Shown: positions 1 to 12,049, numbered from the stretch's first letter. The stretch: 64,000 nucleotides of DNA from Flaccisagitta enflata (GCA_965153355.1 OZ231126.1:89838001-89902000), one strand, 5' to 3'. The notes: generated from the sequence alone by a model not told the origin. Numbers and translations: made by a program.

Positions 1-870
1 ACCCAGTTCCCATTTAGGGTACATGAAAAAGCAAAGGGGTACATAAGGGGTACATGAGAGATCAAACCCCAATCTCAAATGAAGGTAAGTTGATAATGGA
101 ATGGGGTACATGAGGGGTACATGAAAGATCAAAACCCAGACTCAATGAAGGCTCTCCTCATTTGCATATCATAGTGAGTTTCAGTTTTTACATCATTACT
201 CCGGAACTATTTATCTCAGCTTATGTTGTGACATGTCTAACATCAACTTACATCTAGTTGTCAAAACGGGAACTTTTGCGACACTCAGAAAGCCTTCACG
301 ATCAACGGTTTCGAGATAGCATGTCATGTCACAACATGGACTTAGAGATTGCTGAGGAGAATCCATGTGCACAGCATGAGAGATCAGGACCCCAGTCTCA
401 ATGAAGGGCACATGGAGAATGGAAAGGGGAAGGCTGAGGGCATGAGAGATCGAGAAACCTGTGTCTCAATGAAAGGTACATGGAGAATGGAATGGGGTAC
501 ATGAGGGGTACATATGAGATCAAACCCAAACTCCAATGAAGGGCAGATGGAGATAAGAAGGCACATGAGGGTATGATGAGAGATCGAAACCAGTCTCAAT
601 GAAGGGTACTTGAAGAAGCAAAGAGGGTACATCAGGGGTACATGAGAGATTGAAACCCACTCTCAATAAAAGGGGTACATGAGGGTTACTTTGGGTACAT
701 GAGGGATCAATCCCCAGTTTCAATGAAAGGTACATGAGCATAACTTAGGGAACATGAGAGATCAATCCCCAGGCTATTGTGGAGGGGTACATGGAGGGTA
801 CATATTAAAAAATCCCACTATATAGAGCCAGTTTCTCATTTTGGGGTACATGAGGGCGGGGTACATGAGG
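1..870. repeat. Degenerate ~65-bp minisatellite
   Basis: Repeated phrases GGGTACATGAG, GAGAGATCAA and CTCAATGAAGG recur about every 60-70 bases, at about 56, 124, 377, 444, 505, 569, 646, 702 and 747. Units are diverged. Bases 150-360 are unlike the rest and hold a 13-bp inverted pair (ATGTTGTGACATG near 223 and its complement near 326). Short frames here change phase and are not coding. Confidence 0.8.
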
Positions 871-1019
871 ATCCATCTTTCCTGTTCTTGTGCCATTTGT
901 ACCAATTCAGATGAAGCCTTGGTGCCCAACTTGGTACCCTGGGATGGTTTTTTCGGGTGACGCTTACAATGGCAATGACCAGTGACACTGACAACGACAC
1001 TGACGGCATCCATGGCAAT

Positions 1020-1530
1020 AAAAATTGTTACCGAGGCAACATTGGCGCTGAAAAGAACATGACTACTTAAATTGGCAATTAGAACACGACTTCTTAAATT
1101 GGCACTGATGGAAAATTGATACGGGCATAAGCGTTGACAGAACCTTAGAACTGGGCTAAATGATGGCGACAGAAACCTAACACGAACACGAACAACTCTA
1201 GGCGGAACTTAGTTTCTTATACTTTGCTACTATAATTGGCACTGATAGAAAAATTGAAACTGGCATAATCGAGGTAAGAACTAACATTGGCGCTGACTGC
1301 TGACAGGAACTGACATGATCGATTCCAGGCCAAACTTCTTACATTAGGGCTAACAACACTTTGCTGCTAATATTGGCACTGACAGACCGTTGATACTGAC
1401 ATTAGCGTTGATCGAAGTTTGGAACTGCCATTGGTGCTGACAGAAATTTGATACTGTCATAGGCGTTGGCTGAACTTTGGAACTGACATTGGTGCTGACA
1501 GAAATTTGCTTCTAACATTGGCGAAGCAGC
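1020..1530. repeat. Degenerate ~58-bp tandem repeat
   Basis: Phrases of the type ATTGGTGCTGACAGAAATTT, GATACTG and GGCGTT..GAACTTTGGAACTG recur. The last two units (about 1420-1530) are the most alike and give a period near 58. Earlier units are strongly diverged. Confidence 0.65.
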
Positions 1531-1643
1531 TGGGTCTCGACATCATGATGAAAAAGTCTTATGGATTCTGATGACTTCTCTTTCCCCGCAAATCTTAAAA
1601 TGGAAAAACGGGTCCGCGGGGGAGATGGAAATAGTGGGAAAGA

Positions 1644-1797
<154 letters not shown>

Positions 1798-1962
1798 TAG
1801 AATAAGGCCGTCTATGGTTTGGCTTATATATTAGCTTGGTTTTTAGGCCAAACCCACTTTGTTTTTTCAGATTTTTTGTTTCTATATTAATCTTTCATCT
1901 CATTTCTTAAATCTCTTTCTTTCTCTCTCTCTCTCTTCCTTTTTTCCTAGACACATCCGTCT

Positions 1963-2170
1963 CGTCATCCATCCGTCCATCCGTCCATCTGTCCGTCCGT
2001 CCATCCATCACATTTACTTTTTATTATACCTGCTATTTTCAGTCATTCTAAGTCATTCTAAGTCACTATAAGTCATCCTAAGTCAATCTGTCTTTTTCAA
2101 TCATTTAAAATTGTCTTGAGTTATTTTAAGTCATCTTGAGTCAATAAAAGTCATCTTAAGTTATCTATGT
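1963..2170. repeat. CCGT/CCAT tract and AGTCATTCTA repeats
   Basis: A CCATCCGTCCGT-type tract (about 1967-2010) is followed by 10-14-bp units of the type AGTCATTCTA, AGTCACTATA, AGTCATCCTA (about 2038-2165). A short GCACGCGACT like an HCM hairpin arm follows at 2174. The rest, to about 3020, holds only scattered GACAGACGGA-type tracts and nothing I can name. Confidence 0.55.
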
Positions 2171-3027
2171 ACCGCACGCGACTTATAGGTGTTAGCCTTG
2201 TTTTTCTTAGTATTGAGCCTTATATATATAAGATTGTTACCTGCTTACACATGCATGCTTAGGGTGCAAAATACAGAACTATAGTACAATAGAAAAAAAT
2301 ATCCATACACCTAAAACAGTAAAATTACTATTTTTCTGTTCATGAAGATCATCTGGGTTTGTTCTTTGCATAAATATTGCAAAATATCTGACATGTTTTA
2401 TCACTATATTTATTTTAAAACCAATTTGAACCGGACACAAACCCGATGAAAGGTTTTGAGGTATTACAAACCCGAACCGAAACCGAGGAAAAAACGCCAT
2501 CCGCAAGGCCTTAATTACGAGTATAGTGAATCTGTAGACCAGATCAGAAAAAAAGCACAGGTAAAGAAAGCAAGGTCATTAGACCTAAGTCGCGTGCGTC
2601 GGCACTTTCATAAAAGTCAGGCAGAAAGACAGATTAACAGACTAAAACTTTTGAAAAGTCCTTTTGAACTAGCTGTTTACTTATAAAAGATTCTTGTCAA
2701 ATGTACAAAAGCTAAAAACGCAACAAAAAGCCGTAAAAACAACTTTGTGATGAACCAACAGACAGACGGATAGACAAATAGATGGATGGACAGACGGATA
2801 GAAAGTACCTTAAAGAGTGTAAAAGAAGTGTATGAATGACCTATAATCATTCAAAAACAATAAAAATGTCTTTAAATTTGATGAAGTACCCTTTCAACGA
2901 GTTTGTGACAGAGAGACAAATGGACCAACGGACCAAATGACCAGCCAAAAAGTACAGAGGTCTAGGAATGGCTTTAAAACATTCAAAAACATTCAAAATG
3001 GCTTCATTTTGTGTAAAATGCCTTTAA

Positions 3028-3096
3028 AACAGTTATGTGACCGACCGACGGACCGACGGACAGACAGGCATATAGAGTCGCGTAGCATGCAACTAA
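3028..3096 (-). repeat. HCM element fragment, hairpin end
   Basis: GACCGACCGACGGACCGACG-type tract followed by ATAGAGTCGCG..GCATGCAACTAAAAA. This is the hairpin end of an HCM element read from its microsatellite side. The hairpin is damaged (GTCGCG against GCAAC). Confidence 0.55.
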
Positions 3097-3324
3097 AAAA
3101 GCAGGGCTCCAAAAGTACAAATAAATTAAATCTCACTCTGGAACAAACAAACAAACACACAAAAAATTTGATCTTTTGAGCACTACCAGGAAAAACATGG
3201 GAAGAGGGAAAGACTGAGACTGAGATAAAAAGAGAGATTGAGAAAGAGGGTTAGAAAGTCAGTTAGATGGACAGAGACACACACACACAGATACACTAAT
3301 AGAAAAGAAATCGTTTGGATAAAC

Positions 3325-3430
3325 GGCCATCTTGTTGCGGACGGTTGGGCAGCAGCAGAGATGGATAATCGGATGGACAGATGGAAAGACAGATGGATGG
3401 ACAGATGGACAGACAGACGGACTCAGCAAG
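3325..3430 (-). repeat. HCM element fragment, microsatellite side
   Basis: GCCATCTTGTTGCGGACGGT then TGGGCAGCAGCAG resembles the far-end block of HCM copies such as 37874-38021. It is followed by a GGACAGATGGA-type tract. No hairpin end is recognisable. Confidence 0.4.
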
Positions 3431-3689
3431 TGGTAGAATCTCAAATCCGCGGTAGCGGTTATTCCTGCTTAACTTCCCCCCCCCTGTCTAGGTCTGCATA
3501 CTTTTTAACATGAAGAGAAATATCTTCCACGTTGGAAGATATGATGTGGATTAGTCGTTTTATAATTTTAAGGCAACGGCCCCAGACCCGACAACACTAG
3601 AAAAGAGTGATGGACGTAGGTTTTGTTGTGGCCGAAAGTTTGATGGTTTCTGCCCACACTAGAAAGCGTTTTCACACCAAAGGCAAACC

Positions 3690-4322
<633 letters not shown>

Positions 4323-4517
4323 GAGGGCAAATCGGCGAGTTGGAATCGTCAGAGTGGAAATCAAATCCAAAGAGGAAATTGAAGCTTCATGGAGCAAGAG
4401 TAAGGAAAAAAAAATCAGAATGAGGCAAAAAGGGTGAGTCTGTGAACCCTGGAGAAAGAAAACGGGGAGTAGTTTCCCTCTTTTTTAAGAGCAAAAATTG
4501 ACGTTAACATAGTATAC

Positions 4518-4868
4518 AGTGGAGCCTCGGTTTAAGGGATTTCTAGGGACTGACTTTTTTTGTCTCTTAAATACGAAATCCCTAACATTGAATTCATTGT
4601 TCTGTAAAGGGTCGTTTTTTTTTCAGTTAACGATTATTACCAAATTCATAGTGTAACCACATCGTTTTGCTGTAAATATATTCATCAGCAATGATTAAGT
4701 TAGTTCATGGTAGGACATCATTTTTTCTTTGAGATTATCCCAAAATGCAAAAATCCCTTAAAAATTTACCTAAAATTTCCCCTGATATAAAGGATATTTT
4801 CAAAAACTTGTCTCTTAAATCCAAGTATCCCTTAAATAGAGGATCCCTAATTAGAGGTTTTTTAACAC
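4518..4868. mobile_element. Putative pogo/Tigger-type MITE
   Basis: The left end CAGTGGAGCCTCGGTTTAAG directly after TA resembles termini of Tc1/mariner-pogo MITEs. Inside are GTCTCTTAAAT and CCCTTAAATAGAGGATCCCT. A degraded inverted end, AGAGGTTTTTTAACACTG, stops near 4868. A second GTCTCTTAAATGCGGTTATC at about 4906 suggests a second partial copy. Family assignment is by terminal resemblance only. Confidence 0.4.
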
Positions 4869-5099
4869 TGGAAAAGCCTAAGAAAATTCGGGACCAGACA
4901 GTGTTGTCTCTTAAATGCGGTTATCCCGTAAATATAGATGCCAATAAGGTGTAATTGTATATCATCGTTAATTGTCAATTGTTCCTTCGGGCTGGACCGC
5001 ATTCAGCAGCGCAACTAATGAGGAAAATGTCCGAGAATAGACAAATTAATGAAAATACCAACCGCCCGACAGCTCTTTAATAGAATCGCCCTCAAACAC

Positions 5100-5720
5100 C
5101 TAAAAAGGGAAGAAAATAAATGATAAAAAAAATGTAAAAAAAAAAAAAAGAAAAAGAGAACGATAAAAAAAAAGAGGTGCAGAAGGAAAAAAAATGAGAA
5201 AAGCCAAAGCTTAAACGTCGAGTCTAAATCAGCGAAGCAAGAGCTTCTGTCAGCGAAGGCGAAAGGCACCCATATATAAATCTTAGGGGAACAAGAGTGA
5301 GAAAGAAATGGGGGAAAAAATAAGCGTGTAAAAAAAAAAAGAAGTGTAGAAAACGGCAGGGTTCAGGAAAATAGGGGATGAGAAATAGGGGTGGAGGAGT
5401 GGAATGGGGAAACGGGAAGGAGGAAAGAGCAAGAAAGGGGAAAGGGAAAGGAAGAAAGAAGAAAGAAGGAAAGAAAGAGCAAGAAGAGAGGAGGTAGCGG
5501 GATGGAAGAAGGAGGAAGGAGGAAGGGAGGAAGAAGGAGGAAAGGGACAGGGGGAGGAAGAAAGGAGGAAGGAGACAGGGTGAAGGAAGCAGGAAGAAGG
5601 TGGAGGAAAACCGAAAGTTGAATGAGGTACTAGAAAGTAGAGAGCAGAGAGCAAGGAAGCTGAAAATAGGAGGTAGACAAATTGACAAAGAAAGGAAGAA
5701 AAAAGAGGAAAGAGGTAGTA
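5100..5720. repeat. Purine-rich strand-asymmetric tract
   Basis: The + strand is almost only A and G, with runs of A (5126-5170), then GGAAGAAAG, GGAGGAAGG and GGGAAAGG motifs (5395-5720). The minus frames are Ser/Phe/Leu/Pro-rich translations of this tract and are unlikely to be proteins. Confidence 0.8.
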
Positions 5721-6028
5721 GAAAGTAGAAAGTTAATATTCATTTCAATTTTCTCAAAGGTTTAGGGTTTGTCAGGGAAGGGCCACGAAAAAAATGCAGT
5801 TGAAAAGCGGAAATGTCTCAAAGAATATTGGAAACGCGAAAAAAAAACCTCGATTTTTTCGAGTCATGGCACGTCGCGAAATGTCAAGATTCATGTCAAG
5901 AAAACGTCGACAAGTGTCAAGAAACGTCACCTTACCAATGGGGAGGGGGTCAATGGGGAGGGGGCAGGCACTGGGCTTTAGGCAATGAGTTGGTGGCACT
6001 GAACAGTTAACGAGGAGCACTGGGCGCG

Positions 6029-6637
6029 CAATTCTGTCTGACAACCAATCCCAGGTGAGATTGACATTACAGTGGGTTTTTTCGCAGGTTTGCCAAGCTC
6101 ATATGTGTGCAATATAAAAACCATTGAGAGGGAAATCTTTCCTGGAACACTTTTTGAAAAAAAATTGAACAGGAAAGATGGTGGGAATACAGATTCTTGT
6201 GAGTTGTATTGACTCAATTTTTGATTCCATATTGTTAATCTAGGCAAAATTCCCTTTCATTTGATAGGTCGCACTCTATACTTTTGCAAAGAATTTAAAT
6301 TTCAATTTTTTGAGTCACCATTACAAAAAAAAATGGTGCCTCAAAATATGGAAACTTTACTTCTGTATAAAACCACATAGTGTGACCTATCAAATGAAAG
6401 GAAATTTTGCAAAGAATAACAATATGGAATCAAAAAATGTCTCAATATAACTTACAAGAATCTGCATTACCACCACGTTTCCTTTAGGTGAAAATTTGAT
6501 TTTTTTTTTCAAAAAGTGCTCCATGAAAGATTTCCCTATCGATGGTTCTTGTATTGTACACACATAAACTTGGCAAAACTGCGAAAAAACCCTCTGTAAT
6601 GTCAATCTCACCCTGGATTGGTCGTCAGACAGTAGTG
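6029..6637. mobile_element. ~609-bp MITE with CACTA-like ends
   Basis: Long inverted ends: left CTGTCTGACAACCAATCCCA, right complement ..TGGATTGGTCGTCAGACAG. They extend inward through GGTGAGATTGACATTACAG and its complement CTGTAATGTCAATCTCACC. The right end reads CACTACTGTCTGAC on the complement. Flanks CGCG/CGCA would be a 4-bp target duplication with one mismatch. The core phrase CCCTTTCATTTGATAGGTCG (about 6252) and its complement (about 6380) is shared with the element at 9420-10020. Confidence 0.75.
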
Positions 6638-7119
6638 CGCAGGGCGCTGAACACTGGAAAATGGACGCTAAAACAGATTCAAGGCAACGAGAAAATAGAG
6701 GGCAGAAATGATCGTTGGTCATCGTGGGTTTTTAAGAGAGACAGTCTAAGCCTTAGACTAAGGAACAAGACGCTCAGCAATGCAACAGTCCATCCAGTCG
6801 GTTATGATGATAAAACTAGGGTTGGGTTGATTGGACTGTTCGTTATACCTTGCCTACACAACAACTACTTGCTTTTTCGGCATCACTGCCCTTTCCCAAA
6901 CTCATGATCTAGTAATTTCATCATTGACTTAGCTTACTCCTAAGTCCATAGAACGGATTGCTTCAAAGACAGACATATATTTACTGTATGATTACTGGGT
7001 CTTTTGGTGGAAATCACATTCATTATTCACAAGATCATTAGTTCTTTGTGTTTGGGAACACAATTCCCATCAGAAAAGACGTGTAACACTTCACAAGAAG
7101 AACACGACAAATTCAGATG

Positions 7120-7290
7120 GGCACAAGCTCCGGCAGAACTGAGGCAAACAATTGATAAATGACGGTTAAGATGAAGTGTTTTGGCATCTTCACGCAGGTG
7201 AACCACTTGTTTCCTTGCCAAATGACGGCCTCTAACGGGAAACCACGGCAGCGCGCCGTAGATTGGAAAAAAACAAGAACAAGTGACGCG
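7120..7290. repeat. Dispersed repeat, copy 1 of 2
   Basis: A block of about 140 bases, starting TGACGGTTAAGATGAAGTG and including GGCATCTTCACGCAGGTGAA, matches 13195-13350 with few differences and in the same orientation. Both copies encode similar short peptides in several frames, so coding origin cannot be judged. The family is unknown to me. Confidence 0.7.
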
Positions 7291-7402
7291 GGGTCCCAAC
7301 ATTGATGCGGACAGGTGGGCAGGGGCATCTAACCCACATCCTCACCCCACAGCCCACGCTCCCTCTCCTGACTACTCACAAGCGTCTTAAACACTCGTTT
7401 AT

Positions 7403-7705
7403 GGGCAGCGGCCCCGAAGGGGTCGATGACCTATGCTTTCACACATATTGGGGATTTTCTCCTTCTTCTTCTTCTCTTCTCTTCTACGTACCTCCCCAGC
7501 CACACAAGGCCCATATCTCAGCCTCAAAGCCCACATCAGCCTCGAGGCCATCCCAATCAGCCCAAATCTATTCCCAGATTTTAAATTTAAGACTGGGATA
7601 TGGGCCTTGAGGCTGAGATATACCCCGGGCTGGAGGCAGATGTGATATCGTAAATAAGAAGGAGAAGAATCCCATGTGTGAAAGCAGGGTCATCGACCCT
7701 CCAGT
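7403..7705. mobile_element. Short FB (foldback) element
   Basis: The left arm is GGGCAGCGGCCCCGAAGGGG, then TCGATGACCTATGCTTTCAC, then GGGATTTTCTCCTTCTTC. The right arm carries the complement: GAAGGAGAAGAATCCCATG, GTGTGAAAGCAGGGTCATCG. Between them lie CCTCAAAGCCC and GGCCTTGAGGCTGAGATAT minisatellite-like units that are themselves palindromic. This is the GATGACC..TTCACA subtype of FB. Confidence 0.7.
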
Positions 7706-7744
7706 GACTCCTCCCCTCCTTCCCGCAAAACCATACACTAACAC

Positions 7745-7880
7745 AGGGGCAACAGGTACCACTGACCATCTAACGCTTTTGCGACTATTCTACTTTTCGA
7801 CTCATGCTGACGGAAGGACCCACGGACGAACGGACGGACGAACAAAGCCTCTTATAGAGTTGCGTGTCCGTAACTAAAAA
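7745..7880 (-). repeat. HCM element
   Basis: Block ACTTTTCGACTCATG, then a GGACGAACGGACGGACG-type microsatellite, then CTCTTATAGAGTTGCGTG and a damaged hairpin arm TCCGTAACTAAAAA. The TCTTATAGAG next to the hairpin is shared with 37092-37286 and 34681-34915. Confidence 0.65.
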
Positions 7881-7951
7881 CGAGATACAAAAGAACAAGA
7901 ACTAGAAAAAGAGATGCCGTTAATGTATGAGCGTGTTTGTGCTTGGGTGAG

Positions 7952-7954
<3 letters not shown>

Positions 7955-7989
<35 letters not shown>
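7955..7989. repeat. (GA)n microsatellite
   Basis: Short pure GA run after GTGAGTGTGTGTGA. Confidence 0.95.
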
Positions 7990-7991
<2 letters not shown>

Positions 7992-8378
7992 AATGAGGTT
8001 TTACTGCACAAAAGTTTTGACAACTAATGGAGATCGCTCAATTTGTATGATTCATGTTTCATGTTTCATTTTGGCTTTGAGCGTGGGCGCCGCGGTTCTT
8101 CCCGATCCAAAAGGTCGCCCATGGATGTAGAATTGTGAAATTGAAGTAACAGGAACATTGTAAGGTAAAAATTCCATTTGATATTGGAGATTCAACAGCT
8201 GCAGGCAATCAGCATGGAGGGAGCCATAGTGGCACATCCAGGTGTTTGACTTTCATTTTTACAATAGACCAGCTGTATTGGTAAATCCATTGGTAGGCAT
8301 TAAACATATCAATATTCAACAAAGGGGATATTAAACAGGTGCTCCACATATTCAGGCACAATCAGGGCAGTATTCATT

Positions 8379-10437
8379 CTACTTTCTTGATAGGCAGGAT
8401 TTCATAATTTTCTCACTCCCAAGTTGAGTGATTTTCAGGCATAATTCAACAGATATCTCAGCGGGTATTGTATTTATGTAATCCACAAATTTTTCAGATA
8501 GGCCACCAAGACTGCCAATCACAATAGGAATAACAACGCACTCACTTTGCCACATTTTGGCCAATTCCTCCCTTTAGCCGTTGTATTTTGATATCTTCTC
8601 ATTCTCTTTAGCATTGACATTGACATCGCTAGGGCAACTGATGTCAATTATAATCACCTTTTTGTTAATTTTGTCCCTTACTACAATATCGGGTCGGTTT
8701 GCGCCAACTTCCCGATCAGTGGTAAGTAACATATCCCAGATTATTTCTGCCTTGTTGTCCATGATTACATCAGCGGGTCTGTGAAGATGCCACTTTTTTT
8801 CTGTTTGGAATCCAAAAGTTTTACCCAGGCTATAATGAACATATCGAGCAACATTGTTATGTCTATCCAGGTACTCTTTTTTTGCCAAAACATCACACCC
8901 AGCCAATAGATGGTATGTGGTCTCTGTCTCTCTACCACAGATTCTACATTGGTCAGAGGTGGAGGTTTTTAGGATATTTTTTTCGTGCCACCTTGTAAAA
9001 ATAGCTAACTCTTGCATTCCGCAGATATAATCCTCAGATTGGGGTGACAGGTGGCATTTGTCTAGCCACAACAAGCTTTTTTTGGTATTCAGTTTGTTTT
9101 GTTTCATTTGTCTAAAGAGTATTCCATGCTGGGCTTTTGAGAGGAATTTTTCATGATTCTGTGTATTGAGTGCCTCTTTGAATTTTTGAGAGACCATTTT
9201 TGCCTGCTTTATTATTAGCCTGTCATTGAGATTTGTGGGGGTTATAAATTCAACGGAGTCAGAGAATTTTTTTGCTTTTTTTGTGATTGAGAAAAGAGCG
9301 GTTTTGTCAAATTCTGCGCATGTCTGGATCAGAGGGTCAGTTGATCTTTGAAGGAAGTGTTAAAGTCTAACCAAGGTACTTTTGTAACTGTCCCAAGCAG
9401 ACATTAGACCACGTCCACCCACTGCTTTCTGACAGAAGATTTGGGACAAGAATGATATCACTACGGGTTTTTCTGCATTTTTGTGTAGGTTATGGGGATA
9501 CAAATCAAGAACTATTCAGTGGAAAATCATCCCTAGAGCGCATTTTGAAAAAAAGTCAAAAATTTATAATTTTAAGCTTCATTTTGCACAAAGAATTTTT
9601 CAATTTGGTCGGACTCTTTTTCTAACAGCATATTATTAATCCTGATAAAATTCCCTTTCATTTGATAGGTCGCACTATATGGTTTTGATTAAAAATTGAG
9701 TTTTCATATTTTAGGCCACCGCTGTGATTTTTGTAACAGTGGCTCAAAATATGAAAATGTTATTTTTTAAAATATGGTGCACCTATCAAATGAATTTATC
9801 AGGATTAACTATACTAAAAAATTAGTCAGACCAACCTGCAAAGTTATTCATGTATAATGAAGCTAAAAATTGATGATTTTTGACTTTTTTTTCAAAATGC
9901 GCTCTAGGGATGACTTTCCAAAGGATAGTTCTTGATTTGTGCCCCTATGACCTACACAAAAATGCAGAAAAACCCGGAGTGATATCATTCTTGTCACAAA
10001 TCTTCTGTCAGAAAGCAGTGCACCCATATTTCTTGGTAGATTCAGTCGGTCAATATCACCTCTGATGGGGAACATTCGGTACAAATTGCGGTATTTTCTC
10101 ATAAGAATGTCAATACCCTTAATATCTTCTTCTGTCCAGTTAAGAACCCTAAACGTGTAGGTGAGGACAGGTAAGGCATATTCTCCTATGGCAATCATAA
10201 GGTTCTTGGCGTTCAACTCTGTTTTTAGGATACTTTTAAGTCGTTTTTTGGAAGTGCCCTTGGCCTTCTCTTTCATATCGGTGTGCCTAATTGTTATTGA
10301 CTCAATTACTCCAAGGTATTTATAGATGTCCTCCTCTTCCATTTCCATAATTGCCATCTGCTAATGTCACATCACCTCTTTTATGGTATTTTCCACGGAT
10401 AATATTCAATGTTTTGCATTTGTCAATGCCAAATGCC

Positions 10438-10440
<3 letters not shown>
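8379..10440 (-). pseudogene. Broken non-LTR retrotransposon, RT C-terminus to endonuclease-like region
   Basis: Read on the minus strand from 10440 to 8379, this is the 3' part of a non-LTR retrotransposon polyprotein. Order: FGIDKCKTLNIIRGK-like RT segment (about 10440-10370), a 1-base frameshift near 10355, EDIYKYLGV and RT thumb-like segment (10357-10020), a MITE insertion (9420-10020), GGRGLMSAWDSYKSTLVRL (ends about 9360), a stop, more coding to 9197, then a zinc-knuckle CRICGRETETTYHLLAGC (C-x2-C-x8-H-x4-C). After that come YLDRHNNVARYVHYSL and RPDIVVRDK..IIDISCPSD, then a stop near 8574 and a continuing C-terminus to 8379. The knuckle followed by RHN and RPD..D spacing is characteristic of R2-like elements with a restriction-like endonuclease. 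At least two in-frame stops and one frameshift make it inactive. The 5' end and most RT motifs are missing. Sequence to about 8040 may be its 3' flank. Confidence 0.85.
9420..10020. mobile_element. 601-bp MITE with CACTG ends and 4-bp target duplication
   Basis: Termini CACTGCTTTCTGACAG and its exact complement CTGTCAGAAAGCAGTG. The inverted arms run about 150 bases each side (TTTTTCTGCATTTTTGTG against CACAAAAATGCAGAAAAA). Flanks CACC (9416-9419) and CACC (10021-10024) fit a 4-bp duplication. It splits the retrotransposon frame between the NMG and GRG codons. CACTR ends with short duplications fit the CMC (Chapaev/EnSpm) group, which is inference. The core is shared with 6029-6637. Confidence 0.85.

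Positions 10441-10479
<39 letters not shown>
10440..10479. repeat. (GA)n microsatellite
   Basis: A pure GA run marks the upstream break of the retrotransposon fragment. Confidence 0.95.
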
Positions 10480-10481
<2 letters not shown>

Positions 10482-10782
10482 CTGTCCGCTCATCGTGAGT
10501 TAAGGTGAAAATCTTTAGTATGGTAGAGTAATAATTTATAGTATGGTAGATTAATACAATCGCCTAGTGCTCCCGAATAAAAAGTCAGGTAGTTCACCTT
10601 CAATAACTTTCATATAACTGCACTCAGAATTTCTGCGACGTGCAAGAATGGGTGTTTGAAAAATGGCCAAAAAACTCAGAAGACGGCTTGAAAAAGAAAA
10701 TATCTTCAAAGTTTATTGTACGAAGAAAGTTTATTATGAATCATAATTTATGATCAAAGTTTATTTCCTTTTTATCATTTCA

Positions 10783-10930
10783 AGTCGCGTGCTACGCGAC
10801 TTTGCTACCTGCTTTGTCCATCCGTTGGTCGGTTGGACAGTTGGTCAATCGGTCACACTCTACCCCTTTTACTTTTTTGGCGCTAACAGGCATTTATACA
10901 TTACTGCCCATGCCCACCCGCAAACGACTT
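10783..10930 (+). repeat. HCM element
   Basis: Perfect hairpin AGTCGCG-TGCTA-CGCGACT, then GTTGGTCGGTTGGACAG-type tract, then TTTTTTGGCGCTAACAG and CCCATGCCCACCCGCAAACG. The far-end GTGTATCC block is missing or lost. Confidence 0.75.
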
Positions 10931-11005
10931 GTTTTAAATGTTTAACGATGAATAACGAATGATTTTATGCAATGACACAAACTCTTTAGGTATTCAATAA
11001 CGGAG

Positions 11006-11007
<2 letters not shown>

Positions 11008-11040
<33 letters not shown>

Positions 11041-11486
11041 ATGTTTCTAGTGAAAGCCTGAAACGCGTTTTGCTCGTATTCCAAAGATCAACATGGTGTG
11101 CTCCCAGGCATGCAGGCTATTGAAAAAAAAATTCCCGAGAAGTTGCAGGGTTCGATCTCACACCTTTAAAATCACAGTCGCGCTCGCTACATGTACGCCA
11201 CCGTGGGGATAGACGATTTTGTCGTGAATGCCCATTGATATATAATCTTTGGAAAAAATTGACTCTTGCACAGGTCTTGAACTACGTTTAGGCAATAATC
11301 TTGTCACTTTTGAAAACTGATCCTATCACCCTAGATTATATTTGTACTTTGTGGTATACTTTGATAAGTCATCCAACTCCTGCTATAGTTCGAGTTCGAT
11401 CATGATGAGTCTGAGACTTTTCAATGGTCTCACTCCTTAAAGCAGCGTGTGTTAAAACATGATCAGAACAAGCGTTTCACGCTTTC

Positions 11487-11530
<44 letters not shown>
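11008..11530. repeat. Two (GA)n tracts with unique sequence between
   Basis: GA runs at about 11008-11037 and 11490-11530 flank about 450 bases without an open frame of note, which include the tRNA-like segment listed separately. After 11530, CGACCGACCAACCGACCAAT (about 11590-11612) looks like a decayed HCM microsatellite. Confidence 0.8.
11144..11215 (-). other. tRNA-like segment, possible SINE head or pseudo-tRNA
   Basis: On the minus strand, GGTGGCGTACATGTAGCGAG resembles a D-arm/A-box. It is followed at suitable spacing by GAGATCGAACCCTGC, resembling a B-box. Acceptor and T-stem pairing are poor, so a functional tRNA is unlikely. No poly(A) or other tail was recognised. Confidence 0.3.
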
Positions 11531-11533
<3 letters not shown>

Positions 11534-11846
11534 CGAACACACAGGCATCCTTGCGCACAGCCGCACATGTGGGCAGGGGCAAACTAACACCGACCGACCA
11601 ACCGACCAATGGACTGACATAGCTGGGACTATAAATCATAGTTCAAAAAATATTTATCACACAGAATTCAGCATGGTGTCATCTGAAAGAGAAAATTTAG
11701 TTATTTCATAACTGTTAATGTCATACATAGTCCCGTTCAGCCAGAAAAGCTTATCAACTTCCTCAGACCACTCACTAGAAAAAGGGAAAACTGGATTTCT
11801 CTGCAGGTCTAAAAAAGCCAAAGGAACTTCGTTTCTTCAACTTTTT

Positions 11847-12012
11847 AGTTGCGTGCTTCGCGACTCTATACTCCGCTTTGTCCGTCGGTCGCTCGGTTGG
11901 TCGGTCGGTCGGTCCCCATTTCACTTTTTCGGCGTTTTTGAGCATTTTGAGCACACAGCTCATGCCCAAATGCCTAAGAGACCTTCTCCATCTGCCCGAT
12001 TCCACCCGCGAC
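11847..12012 (+). repeat. HCM element with wobble hairpin
   Basis: AGTTGCG-TGCTT-CGCGACT pairs with one T.G wobble at the third stem position, intermediate between the C-G and T-A versions elsewhere. Then CTCTATACTCCGCTTTGTCC, a GGTCGGTCGGTCGG tract, TTTTTCGGCGTTTTTGAGC and a partial CCACCCGCGAC far end. Confidence 0.75.
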
Positions 12013-12049
12013 AAAGGTATGTAAATGTATCGGCGGCCTTCCACCAGCG

